Part shown: piece after piece, positions 45,281 through 57,100 of the stretch
Position numbering within the stretch: position 1 is the stretch's first letter
How the letters are laid out: every line of letters begins with the position of its first letter
Assembly: GCA_933228895.1 (NCBI GenBank)
Contig: OW121851.1
Span: forward strand, 114,969,271-115,033,270
Origin: Platycnemis pennipes
Taxonomy: Eukaryota; Arthropoda; Insecta; Odonata; Platycnemididae
DNA: 64,000 nt
Direction of reading: 5' to 3'
Made by a program: the position numbers and the translations under genes
Notes under the pieces: model-generated
What the model was told of the DNA's origin: nothing
What the model saw: only the letters and a program-made list of their open reading frames with translations
The model's database searches: none

Positions 45281-46395
45281 GATTTGGTCAAAGATGAAGT
45301 TAAGGACAAAATATGTGGCATTCCTAATTATCCCATATCTTTCTCGTTATCTCTTCCTCGTTATAACTTTAACTTCGAATTACCGAATATCGCAGTACGA
45401 ATCACTCTCATATAAGTATTACGAGTATTATACGAAATCTAAGACGTAATGAAGTCTCACCAATGAAAGTAACTTTTCACTGCGTTTCTCATTTCGCTTT
45501 AATCATATTATGCCAACCACGTAATATGTCACACGTTAATTTCCGTGAATCGTTTTAGTCAGGAATATCTGAATGAGAACTGAAGAAGCCTTTTCCGATA
45601 TAGTCCTTGAATAAAATTTCTGGAGGGAGAGATAACGTTCTCCACAAGAAAGATTATTTCTACCCCAAACACCACAGAACGACTAATTCAATACCCCAGA
45701 ATGTAAATCGGTACGCCGCCACGGCTACCCGGGGAATTCAACACAGTTTACTTGGGAGCCTACTTGAGGTAAAGACCACCACACGAGATCTTATCCGTGG
45801 TCTTTTGTCCGCCTTACACAGGCCCCAGGCCTCTGAATGACTCGCCACTCATGAGAGATGTAATGAATCCGCGTAGACCAGGAATAATTGACTCCCGACC
45901 AACCGTTTACAGCAAATCAGAGGACTATGAGGGATATTTCCCCCTGGATCTGTCCAGTATATACGGCACGATTCGGTGGCAGAGAATAAACACTCAGCTA
46001 CGAGAATTCCCAATTCCCCGTTAGCACTCTCAACGTACCATTAACACTGGTCCCAGATTCCTCTCAGGCCACCCTAGCTGCACTGGAAGTTTGTTATCAA
46101 ATTCATCTCACCCTTTTGGTCGCACCTTACAACAAGCAGGGATACAGCGAGATCATTCTTCATCTCCCCACCAATAGCGATGTGAAATGTGACATATTTA
46201 AGACAAAATATCCTTTTGAGTTCCAACATCTTTCATAATTACGACACTTAATGAGGTGCAAAGGAGTGGGCGCACCAGTAAAGATAACGACGGGGCCCTA
46301 GATGTGAAAATCACATGATTTCGAAAAGTTAAAGAGGAGGGCTTACATGGGTAACCTGAGTCAAACACGTGAACGGCATCTGTGTCATCTATCTA
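45281..46395. other. Unassigned, partly LINE-associated
   Basis: 46,125-46,185 resembles 10,452-10,510 (both contain ACAAGCAGGGATAC then a CCCC-rich stretch). No coding region supported. Confidence 0.4.
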
Positions 46396-46399
46396 CTGA

Positions 46400-47830
46400 G
46401 CCTTTAGTAGTAGTAGTATTTTTGGCTCGAAGGTTCTTCGACGGCTAAGGTCATCCGCACCTTAAAGTTACAAAAGAGGAAACATTTTATAAGTGGTGCG
46501 TCAGTATATTAAAATAGCACGTTAATCGGATGACTGATTAGTTAAATAGACTGATAGGTGGTTTCCCTTTAAAACCAGTAGAAGGAATGCGTAAAAAATA
46601 TAAAATGCGTACAGATATAAATATATATTAAATAAGCCGTAGAAGAAGAATTTCCTTTAAGAAGGAAACTACTTTATCGCCGAACTCCGGGTCATAACTT
46701 AAAACTTCGCGGATATCTCCTCTAAGGGAGCATTATAGATGTCGCATTCTGTCAGGAAATGACGAACTGTCAGTGGAGAATAGCAGTGTCTATATTTAGG
46801 TCAAATGTGCTCGGGTATGAAGAGATATTAGTGCGTGAGGGCGCAGTGCCCTATGCGTACCCGAGTGATAGCGACCTCCTCTAGCCTATTCCTACTTACA
46901 GATGAATGCTATCAACATACATCGGACTTATTGTTCCCTGGTGATCGCCACTCCTGACTCCACACTGCCTGCCCGCCAAACTTTTAAACTTGATATTAAG
47001 GTCATGAAAAGGTACTATCTTTATTTCTAGATCCCATGCAGTCATGGCATCCTTAGCCACGGTGTTCGGTCTTTCATTTCCCGGTATGCCCGCGTGGCCG
47101 GGAATCCAGAGAATTGATAATTCAATTTCCTTGTCAGATAGTGCTTGAAGATTCACGTGAATTTCTTGGGCGATGGGTTGGAATGGTGAATGGAAATGAA
47201 CTGCAGTGCGCTAAAAGTCACTGCAAGTAGAAATTGTCTGCCCACAGCCTCGAAAGTAGTTGCCCTATGCGTACCCGAGTGATAGCGACCTCCTCTAGCC
47301 TATTCCTACTTACAGATGAATGCTATCAACATACATCGGACTTATTGTTCCCTGGTGATCGCCACTCCTGACTCCACACTGCCTGCCCGCCAAACTTTTA
47401 AACTTGATATTAAGGTCATGAAAAGGTACTATCTTTATTTCTAGATCCCATGCAGTCATGGCATCCTTAGCCACGGTGTTCGGTCTTTCATTTCCCGGTA
47501 TGCCCGCGTGGCCGGGAATCCAGAGAATTGATAATTCAATTTCCTTGTCAGATAGTGCTTGAAGATTCACGTGAATTTCTTGGGCGATGGGTTGGAATGG
47601 TGAATGGAAATGAACTGCAGTGCGCTAAAAGTCACTGCAAGTAGAAATTGTCTGCCCACAGCCTCGAAAGTAGTTGCGGCCTCCCGTATGGCGAAGAGCT
47701 CTGCGGAGTAAACGCTGCAGCGAGACTTTAGTTTTCTGAGCGTGGGTGCCAGTCTCAGCCAACGATATCCAGATCAGCTCGGGTGTTAAGGAAGTCCACT
47801 CCACCAATTAAATAACACATACCTTAACGA
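46400..47830 (-). pseudogene. RNase H LINE relic with a 414-bp tandem duplication
   Basis: The minus strand carries LSILWIPGHAGIPGNERPNT (RNase H His/Asp region), followed by the C-terminal region and a 3' hairpin at 46,432-46,460 with an (ACT)n tail at 46,408-46,420. The first RNase H Glu region (TAEELFAIREA-like) is near 47,680-47,720. The GHAGIPGNERPN segment occurs twice because of the tandem duplication. Stops present; not functional. Confidence 0.75.
46847..47674. repeat. Perfect 414-bp tandem duplication
   Basis: 46,847-47,260 equals 47,261-47,674 with no difference that I can see. TGC is shared at the junction. Confidence 0.95.
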
Positions 47831-47876
47831 GGTGTTAATTCGACCAAAAACAAAAAATTGTAATACAGCAAACAAT

Positions 47877-47882
47877 TTATTT
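47877..47882 (-). terminator. Candidate poly(A) signal of the S28 peptidase gene
   Basis: TTTATT on + (AATAAA on minus), about 300 bp after the stop codon. Confidence 0.35.
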
Positions 47883-48183
47883 CTTTCCTCCCTCCATCTT
47901 TGTCACTAGATTAGTTGAATATTTTAATTATATACATTTCATACTACGTAAACTCAGGTATTTAACAAATTTTTAAGGGGAATGTTAAAAACCTGCGTTA
48001 CAAGCGCGTTTTGATATGTTTTAAAGAGAGCTTCCGTATGTAAATTATTTTCATGCAGTTGTAAAAACATTTTAGTCCATTCAGGGCACATAGGGCATTC
48101 AGGAAATATCAAACATATGAAACATTGCAGTGCTTTCTAAAGCTTATGAATGATAATGCTCCTTATTTTAGGTTAGGTACATT

Positions 48184-51100
48184 TCACTTCAGCCACAGGT
48201 TCACAATCTGCCTAACTTGCTCGTGAGCTTCTTTCAGCTGGGGTGGATCGTTGGAATACGTTGGCAACATGTCAGCGCAATGGGATGTTCCTATAAAAAA
48301 CAATCAAGTCGTTAAAAGGGCGAATAAAAAACTACCAGAGAAGCTTCAAAACAACTAATTACCATTTATATAGATAGCTGGTGAGTCGGGTGACATAGTT
48401 TTTGTAACTCCCAGTGCATGCCATGGGTCAATTGAGCCGTGAATAAATATTATTCTGCTAGCTTGAATCCCAGTTGCTCCATAAAACATATTCGTTCTCG
48501 CCACAGATGAATTCAGGAACTGTGCATCAAACCTGAAAAAAAAAGATTGAGTCAAAATGACATTTGAGATAAAAAAATTTGAAATACCATGATTATTTTA
48601 AACTCAAACAATATCGGCATAACTCCGCAAGTTAGTATCTTATTTGATATTCAGGGAGCCTTCATTTCTTCACTCATAAGAGGAAAATAGCGCACTATCA
48701 GCTGCGATAATAAAATACCTCAAACGCGATAAAAATGGGGAAAGGTTCATCCCTTGATAAGGGAGGAACTGTGCAGGTGGAAAATTCAATGCCATTGAGT
48801 AAAGTACACCAAAGAATTCCAATTTTCCCCGAGTTGAGTATAAGACTTCCATATTACATTAGTGGATAGGACCACAAGGATAAGATAAGATATACACTGC
48901 ATCACATATAGATTTAAATATTCGTTCTTTCCTTATTATCGTTCGATATTATTTTGCCAGGGTGGATGACTGTTCACGACACTCCACCTGCTTCTGCTGA
49001 GATGGGATGGCACGGAAAAATATGCTGAGGGCCAACAAATCAAGGAAGGGGAAGCCGCTTGAGAGGCCTGCAAACATATAAGACGGCAGCAAACCTGGAA
49101 GCACCATCAACGCCCTGAAGACGATGGACGAGTTGTTCCTCGAATAATCGGCCCTGAAAGACCTCAACCGGTGCAAAACCCAAAGATCCTTACACAGTTT
49201 TTCTGCACTTTGGATGAAAAGTAGAACTTTCTATATGTATGCCTCATGACATTAACAACAATCTCTCCTTAGGTAGGTAATGCATGTACACATTAGTAAA
49301 CGCACATACGAGGTGTGGCTACAAAATAACGGGACTGGTTTGCAGTGAGACAAACGGCGCGAGCCTCAAGGTCCAACACCATATTGCCGAGTCGCCTGAC
49401 ATCTCCCCTCCACATTCCAGCCGGTTGGACGACACTAGCTCGCTCAGTTGGGGCACAGCCTTCGTTCGTGTCGGACCGTGTATCTGCCGCTCGGCGGACA
49501 AAATGGTAGGCGTTTTAATTGAGCGACGTGTCAACGTCAAATTTTTAGTGAAACTCGGTAAATCCGCAACAAAGACCTATTTTCTCTTACAACAAATGTA
49601 TGGGGATGAATTTATGTCAGGTACACGGGTTTTTGAGTGGCATAAACGTTTCAGAGAAGGGCGAGAAGATATCGAAGATAATCCTCACCCAAGACGTCCT
49701 TCAACTTAGAAAACGGATGAAAACATCGAGAAAATAGGAAATCTCATCCGTCAAGATCGCCGTTTCAGTATACGTGCAGTTGTCGAGAATGTAGGAATCG
49801 ACACAGAATCAGTTCGACAAATATTACATGAAGCTTTGAATATGAGAAAAGTGTGTTCCAAATTGGTGCCCAAAATCCTCACGCCAGAAAAAAAGGATTG
49901 GAAATTTGTTCTGACATCTTGAAAAACATCAAGAAAGATCCTAAACTGTTGGAGTAATCACGTGTGACGAATTATTGTTTTTTATCTACGACTCACAAAC
50001 TAAGCGCCAATCAACGCACTGGAAGTCCGCAGTCACCAAGACTGAAGAAAGCTCGAGTGTCCAAATAAAAATTCAAGGCCATGATGATTATTTTTTTCCA
50101 CATTCATGGAATACTATATGTAAATTGGGTTCCTGAAGGTCAAAAAGTGAATAAAGAATATTATCTTGAAGTTCAAGCCACTCTCCGTGAACGAGTAAGA
50201 AGAAAGCGACCAGAGTTGTGGAAGAATAAGTCGTGGATTCTTCATCAGGACAAAACCCCAGCACACACTCCACCGATTGTTAAGCCATTTTTGGCCAAGC
50301 ATGGGATCCCTGCATTGGAACATCCACCCTACTCACCAGACCTAGCTCTGTGAGATTTTTTTATGTTCCCGAAAGTTAAGGAAGCGTACAAAGGAACCAG
50401 GTTTGATACAGTGGAAGCTGTTAAGGAAAAGCGACGGAGACCATAAAATTGCTTTCAGAAAATGACTTAAAACAATGTTGAATGGAAATGTGTAGGGATA
50501 GTGGAGGGGAGTATATTGAAGGGGATAAGGTGAAAGTTGTAAAGGAAAAAAAATAAAGAGTTACACCAAAAATCTCGTTTTTTCTAGCCATACCTCGTAG
50601 TGCATAATTGGTGTAAACTCGGGATAATTGGTGACAACTTTCTGGGTAATCAGTATAAAGATATTTAGATAACGATAAAAATCTTTCTTTTCCCCTCTCG
50701 TACTCGAAAGCAAAGCACACAAGAACAGAATTAAGTAGTTTTCTTTCGAAGATTTCTCTACAATACCATAGGGGTGAAGAGACATACTACTTACGGCTGC
50801 TTCCTCGGTGTTTACACCATGCTGGATGCTACGTAGGTAGCGACTAGTCATGCTACTTGCTACGGCACCTGCCACTGCTATTTCAGTGAGAACGCTAGAT
50901 TAACAACAACCAAGTGTTGTGCTACTTTAGATGAACACTCGCTTTGACAGGAACAATGAAGCTTCAGATGTTGCGCTTAAAGGAACATTTTGATTGAACA
51001 ATCCTTTCTAGACATTTAAAATAATATCAGGTTCCGAACTGGCTTGAACAATTCATGCTTCTTCCAGGGATATTGAGACATAGTAATGAGGCTTTTAACG

Positions 51101-54100
51101 ACAACGTTTGTGAGATACCGTATGTTACTGATGATGCCGCTCTTTCCCCACATTATTGTCACTGGAATTATTACTTACTGTGCATTTCCATTCGTAAAAG
51201 CTCAGAGAGGTGAAATTTAAAACTGAGTGGAAAGGCAGTATCAAAGAAAAATTACTTAAAAAGTATTAGAAATAGTATTTGTTTAAGAGGGTGCGTCGAC
51301 ATCAAATAAAAATATTTAAATACTTCCAAAAAAAGTCAAAAAGGTACATACGTGGTGCCAAAGATGTCCTGGCACTGTTGTACAAAGTAGCTCAACGGGA
51401 ACCCATTACCAAATGGCTGTGCCTTAGATTCTGATGTCTGGAAAAATCCGAATTCGCTGCAAGTCTGATAAACCCATTGGCGAACTAAAAATACAATAAA
51501 AAAAGTTTATTAGCTCATCTTGAATACATGCCAACATTCCTGAATTGTGGTTCACTAAGGATCCCGATACGAATAATAGCGACCGATACCCACGCAAATA
51601 ATATATTTTATAAGAAACTGGTTCCTAACAACGATTTCAGGTCAATTTAGATGAAAGAAACCATACGTTGAAAGCATGGGGAGCGGGATCATCAGTTGAT
51701 TTGATTACTGATTGAAAATATGAAGTTAAGACGCAAAAGTTAGCAGTTTTTTCATGAGGTTTCACTCTGAATCGCTCATATGCATGTTCCCCCATTTTAC
51801 ATGAACATGAACGCATATATTTACGCACTTCAAAAGTAGAAAGCTGCCAAAAGATGAGTACCAAGTTTATTTTTGAAATCATAAATCATACGCCCAATTT
51901 CCACGTAAAAAGAGGAGCACTGTCCAGCTTCTTTAATAGGTCTTTCATCGACAATTGCGTATTTTTCATTAATAAAAAAGTGAAAAAATTCAACGGCACG
52001 AAAACACAATGGCAAATTATTGCACGCCGGTAAATTACACATGAGACGTGACTCTTTCCCGTACCTGCCGCAAGGTGCTGCTGAAGACGCTTCCAAGCAT
52101 ACCGTGAACTCTGTGAAAATCTTATTAACAAATATCTGGGATGCATTTATTCAGTTAATTTATTATACATCACTATTATTTAGCTGGGAAAGGTAAACCA
52201 AACAGCGAATTTCAATGAAATAATCTACTCACGACCCGAGTTTCCCAACACCCCTGCAACACACTCCACTTGCCATGGAGCCTAAGGGCGCCATCCCAAA
52301 GCAGAAGAAGGCCCATCAACGGAGCCATTCCACCTCCTCCTCCGTGGAGTCGTTTTCTCCGCTTGGTTACGACCTTAGACTATCCAGGGGGTCACGTAGC
52401 ACCTTTCATCTGACGGACTCAGACTCTTCCCATGAGCTCGCTCCGTCCTCGACGATTGTCGTACCTGCACCCCCTGCAACTTCTGCACCCCCTGCAACTT
52501 CTGAGCCCCCTGCAGCTCCTGAGCCTGCAGCTCCTGCCACAGTCGCCTTAACCGAAGACTTGCCACCACCTACCGTGGACCCAACCCAGGTGACCTATGA
52601 TGGCGAATTTCCTGCCAATGGCTTCACCTTCCCTAGGAAGACGGTGAAGCGCTCGGCGCCAGTATCACCTACGCCCCTGGCAACTTCTTCCAAGTTCCGG
52701 GCACTCCAAATGGACGACAATTGTAATGGGACGTCCACTGAAACCATGGACGTTGATCCGGCCACCCAGACTCCGCGTGGGAACATCCCGCCGATTTTCC
52801 TAAAGGGGACAGCAAAATGGCAGGAAAGATACAAACTCATCGCGGCCCGTTGTACCTTTCCACCAGTCGCCGCCATGGCTGGCGGAGACATTAAGCTAAA
52901 GTGCCAGACGTCTGGGGACTTTCGTAAAGTAACCGCTTTTCTCAAAGAAGGCAATCAACTCTTTTATTCATACCAACTGCCGGAGGACAGATCCTTTTAT
53001 TATGTAGTCCGTGGCCTCCCTGCTGACACGGAACCGGCAGATATCCTCGAGGACATCACGGGGAATGGTATCCCAGCGTCCAAGTGTGTCCAACTTTTGA
53101 CATCGCGGCTAACCCCCTCACAAAGGGAGGAACGGGAGCGCACCCTGGCTCGCGACCCGGGCCACGTGTTCCCACCGCAGGCTAAGCGGAAGCTGCCACT
53201 ATTCCAAATTGAGGTGCCCAAGAAGGCCGACGGTGACCTCCTCTGCCAACTCACCAACCTATGCAACTTGTCTGTTAAAGTGGAGCCGTATAAAACACCA
53301 ACGGGCCCCCCACAATGCACGAGGTGCCAGCGGCATGGCCACACTTGGCGTAATTGCAACCTCGGCTACCGTTGCGTCAAGTGTGCCGAAACCCACGCTC
53401 CTGGTGCCTGCCGCCTGCTGCCGACACAGAGAGCCACGTGCGTCAACTGTGGACAGGAACACTCTGCCAACTTCAGAGGCTGTAGCACATACGTCACCTA
53501 CGCCGCCCGCACCCGCGGCCCCCGGGACGCACCCCCTACCTCGGCTCCTGCCGCCCCTGCACCTCCGCCTCCTCCGCCTCCTACCGCCTCTACACCTCCG
53601 CCTCCAACCACTCCGACGCCCCCTCCTTCCACCGAAATCGCTTCATTACCTTCATCTTCACCCGAGAGCTTTTTCAACACCCTCCTCGAACGCCTTCTTC
53701 CGTTAGCCCTATCCCTCTTTATGAAAATGTTGACCCCACCTCCTGGCAAAACCCCTTATCAGATCCTGCTCGATGAGCTCCCCTCATTCCTGTCTAACCT
53801 CGCCCATGGCTAAAACCTACCATCCTCCAACCCAACTGAAAATAACCACATGGAATATCCAATCAGCTTCCCTCAATTACCCTGACCTTCTCCACCTTAC
53901 CTCATCTGCCTTCCCTGACGTCCTTCTCCTCCAGGAGACCGGCCTCAAGCCAAACCACCTGTTCCGCGTCCCGGGGTACACCGTTTACCGCCGAGACCGC
54001 TACCCAAGGAAGGGCGGCGGCGTGGCCGTCCTCGTTAAATCATCGCTGCACCACCTGCCACTCCAGCCCTTGCAGACCAACCGCTTGGAGGCTACCGGCA

Positions 54101-57100
54101 TCACCCTACGCACCTCGGACGGTCCTCTCAGTATATGGTCGGCTTACCATCCGCCGGGCCATAATTTTAGTGACGCTGACCTGGACCTCCTCCTCTCCAC
54201 CGCCGCTGCAGACAAGTCCCTCATTGCCGGGGACTTAAATGCGAAGCATCGACTCTGGGGCTGCAGGGCTACCAACGGAAAGGGCACCCAACTACGCAGG
54301 GCAATGTCCGACATGCCGCTTCACCTCCTCATCCCTCACTCCGCGACCCACTTCCTACCCAACCGTCCTGATAGCTCCGATATTCTGGACTATGCCCTAT
54401 CCTCCATTGACATCCCACTGCCTGACATCACCGTCCACGAAACCTCCGCCTCTGACCACGCACCCGTTTCCTTTCTTTTCCACCTCTCCCCTACCCCATC
54501 CAACCATCTCCCTCGGAATGTGCACTGGGAAATCTTCCAGTTGCACGCCGAGGCCCACTTAGATCACCTACCTACCCAGCCTTTATCCTCACCCTCTGAC
54601 ATTGACCTAGCCATCGATAACCTCACCCTCATCATTACTGAATCCCTCATCACTTCCGCCAAACCGCCCCCACCCCCTTCTCCCCATCCCCACACCCTGC
54701 CCCTTCCCGTCCTAACCCTAATCCGCGAGAGAAACCGGGCCAGACGCCACTACCAGTCGACACACAACCCAGCCTTTGCGGCTGACTATCGCAACTTACG
54801 CCTCCGTGTTCGTGCTAAGCTGCGAAACCTTCGAGCAACAACAATCACCAGGCGCCTCATCTCCGCGGGCAACTCAGCCGAGACCCGGCCCTGGGCGCTG
54901 CTGCGGCAGATTCGCGGCCGACCGTCCACGGTCTCCGCCCTCACAGTCGGCGAGCACACTACCACCAACGACCTCGAGAAGTCTAACATCTTCGCCCAGC
55001 AACTTGCCACCACCTTCTGTAACACCCTTCCTTCCCCTCACGAATCCTCTGCGTCTGTTGCTTGCACTGCACTGACGTACACCCCTTCCTCTGAACCTGT
55101 CCCCGTCACTCCATCTGAAGTCAAATCCATACTCCACAACCTCCAAACCAGGAAAGCTCCTGGCCCTGACTCAATCCCAAACCGCGCCCTAAAAACCCTA
55201 CCTGCATCCTTCCACCCATTCCTCTCAGACATCCTCACCGCCTGCCTTCGCCACTCGTACTTTCCGACACAATGGAAGTGCGCCAATATCAAAATGATTC
55301 TCAAACACCACAAACCTCCATCCGATCCCACATCCTACCGACCCATCTCCCTCCTTTCCTCCCTCGGCAAGTTGCTGGAGCGCATCATTCTCCGCCGCCT
55401 CGAGCCCGTCGTAGATGCTGAAAGGCTCATACCACCTTGGCAGATGGGATTCCGCCGCCGCCATTCGACGTCGCACCAGCTCGTCCGACTGGTGCAGCAC
55501 ATCGCCTCAGGATTTCAGCGACACTCCACGACCCTCGCTGCATTTCTAGATCTTCAACAGGCGTTCGACCGAGTCTGGCCCGGTGGACTCATCCTCAAAT
55601 TATCCCGACTCCCCATTCCTACTTACCTTAACAAAATAATCCTTTCTTTCCTGACATCCCGTTCCTTCCACGTAACCGTCAACTCCTCTTCCTCAGCAAC
55701 CCACCCCACCTCTGCGGGAGTTCCTCAAGGCGCCATCCTTTCCCCCATCCTTTTCAACCTCTACCTCTCGGACCTACCCATCCCACCTAACATCACCTTG
55801 TATCAATACGCGGACGACATTGCCCTTGCCGCCACTACCGTTAGCCCTGCCTTTGCTGCGCGACGACTAAGGCCCGCTTTCGCTTCTACGGCAGAATGGC
55901 TCCGATCGTGGAAGCTGACCGTCAACCCTCGGAAAACGGACCTCGTGACCTTCTCCAGGCTGAGAAGAAACCTCCGCCTCCCGGAGATCACCGTAGGAGA
56001 AACGGTCATCACCCCAAAGCCTCAAACGAGATACCTCGGCGTGACCCTAGACACCCGGCTGCTCTTTGAACAACATACCTCCACAACCATCGGGAAAGCG
56101 CTAGGGATCAGCAATGCGCTGGCCCCGCTCTTTCATCGCCGATCACCGCTGTCTCTCCCCGACAAGGTCCTACTGTTCAAAGCCCTGATAACACCCACGC
56201 TGACCTACGCCTCACCTGCCTGGGCCTTCCGTTCAAGAACAAACATCAAGCGACTCACAGGGACCTACCATCGCCTGATCCGGCGGATGTCGGGGGCCCC
56301 GTGGTTCGTGCGAAATTCCCAACTCCTTCACGAACTAAACCTACCCACCCTACCTAACACACTCCGTCACATCCACACCCGATTCAAACGATCCCTTCTC
56401 CTAACCCAAAATCCCTGCCTCACGAACCTCTGGCACGGTTCCATACCCGATAACAAAAAGTTCCCTCTGCCTCTCTCCCTTCCCAGAATGCCCTGAATAA
56501 AATAGCCCGTCTCTCTCAACTGAAATAATTCTCCTATTATCCTCCTACCTTACCTGAACAAAATACCCCATCGACCCTTCCTATTCTGACCCAACCCTCG
56601 CACGAACCACCCTGTCAACGGCCCCCGGCCGGAAAGCAGAGGACCAGATCGGGGGGGACATCCCCCCTGGTGAGCAATGCGAAAGGAAGGAAAGGACAAT
56701 TTATGCCATCTTCAGGTTGATGAACCTTTATCAGTTTATTCTTTTAAAAGATGTTAGTATCCATTTCGCTAAGCGTGCTGTGAAGTTGGTCTATAATCGC
56801 TCGACGTCCACGCTAAGCTTTGCAGTAGCAGACTCCGAGAGCAGGATGCGCTGGTGCCTTTAAAACGACCATTAATTCCACATTTGACATGAGAGACTTT
56901 CCTAGCTTTCATAGGATATTATTAATACATGTTCACCAGGGCTTAGGGGCTCTGAAATACTAATGTACGTTCAAGAGACGAATATTTTCTATGCCTCGCA
57001 ACGTAAACTATACACCTGTTAAGTCAGCAAGAAGAAGCGCATACCGTCATTTCTGAGCATTTTGAAATGAACTTGAAATTAATATTTAGTTTCCTAATAA

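Larger units (their letters stand above)
52232..56690 (+). mobile_element. Apparently intact jockey-clade LINE
   Basis: A two-ORF non-LTR retrotransposon inserted antisense in an intron of the S28 peptidase gene. Both frames are uninterrupted, and composition changes sharply to C-rich at about 52,232 and back at about 56,690. EN plus RT without RNase H, and an ORF1 with zinc knuckles, place it in the jockey clade. AATAAA overlaps the ORF2 stop (56,496). I could not find a clear target-site duplication, so the ends are approximate. Confidence 0.8.

Noticed and set aside
53498..55500. Several antisense open frames across the jockey LINE
   Set aside because: They are shadows of C-rich ORF1/ORF2 and have no family features.
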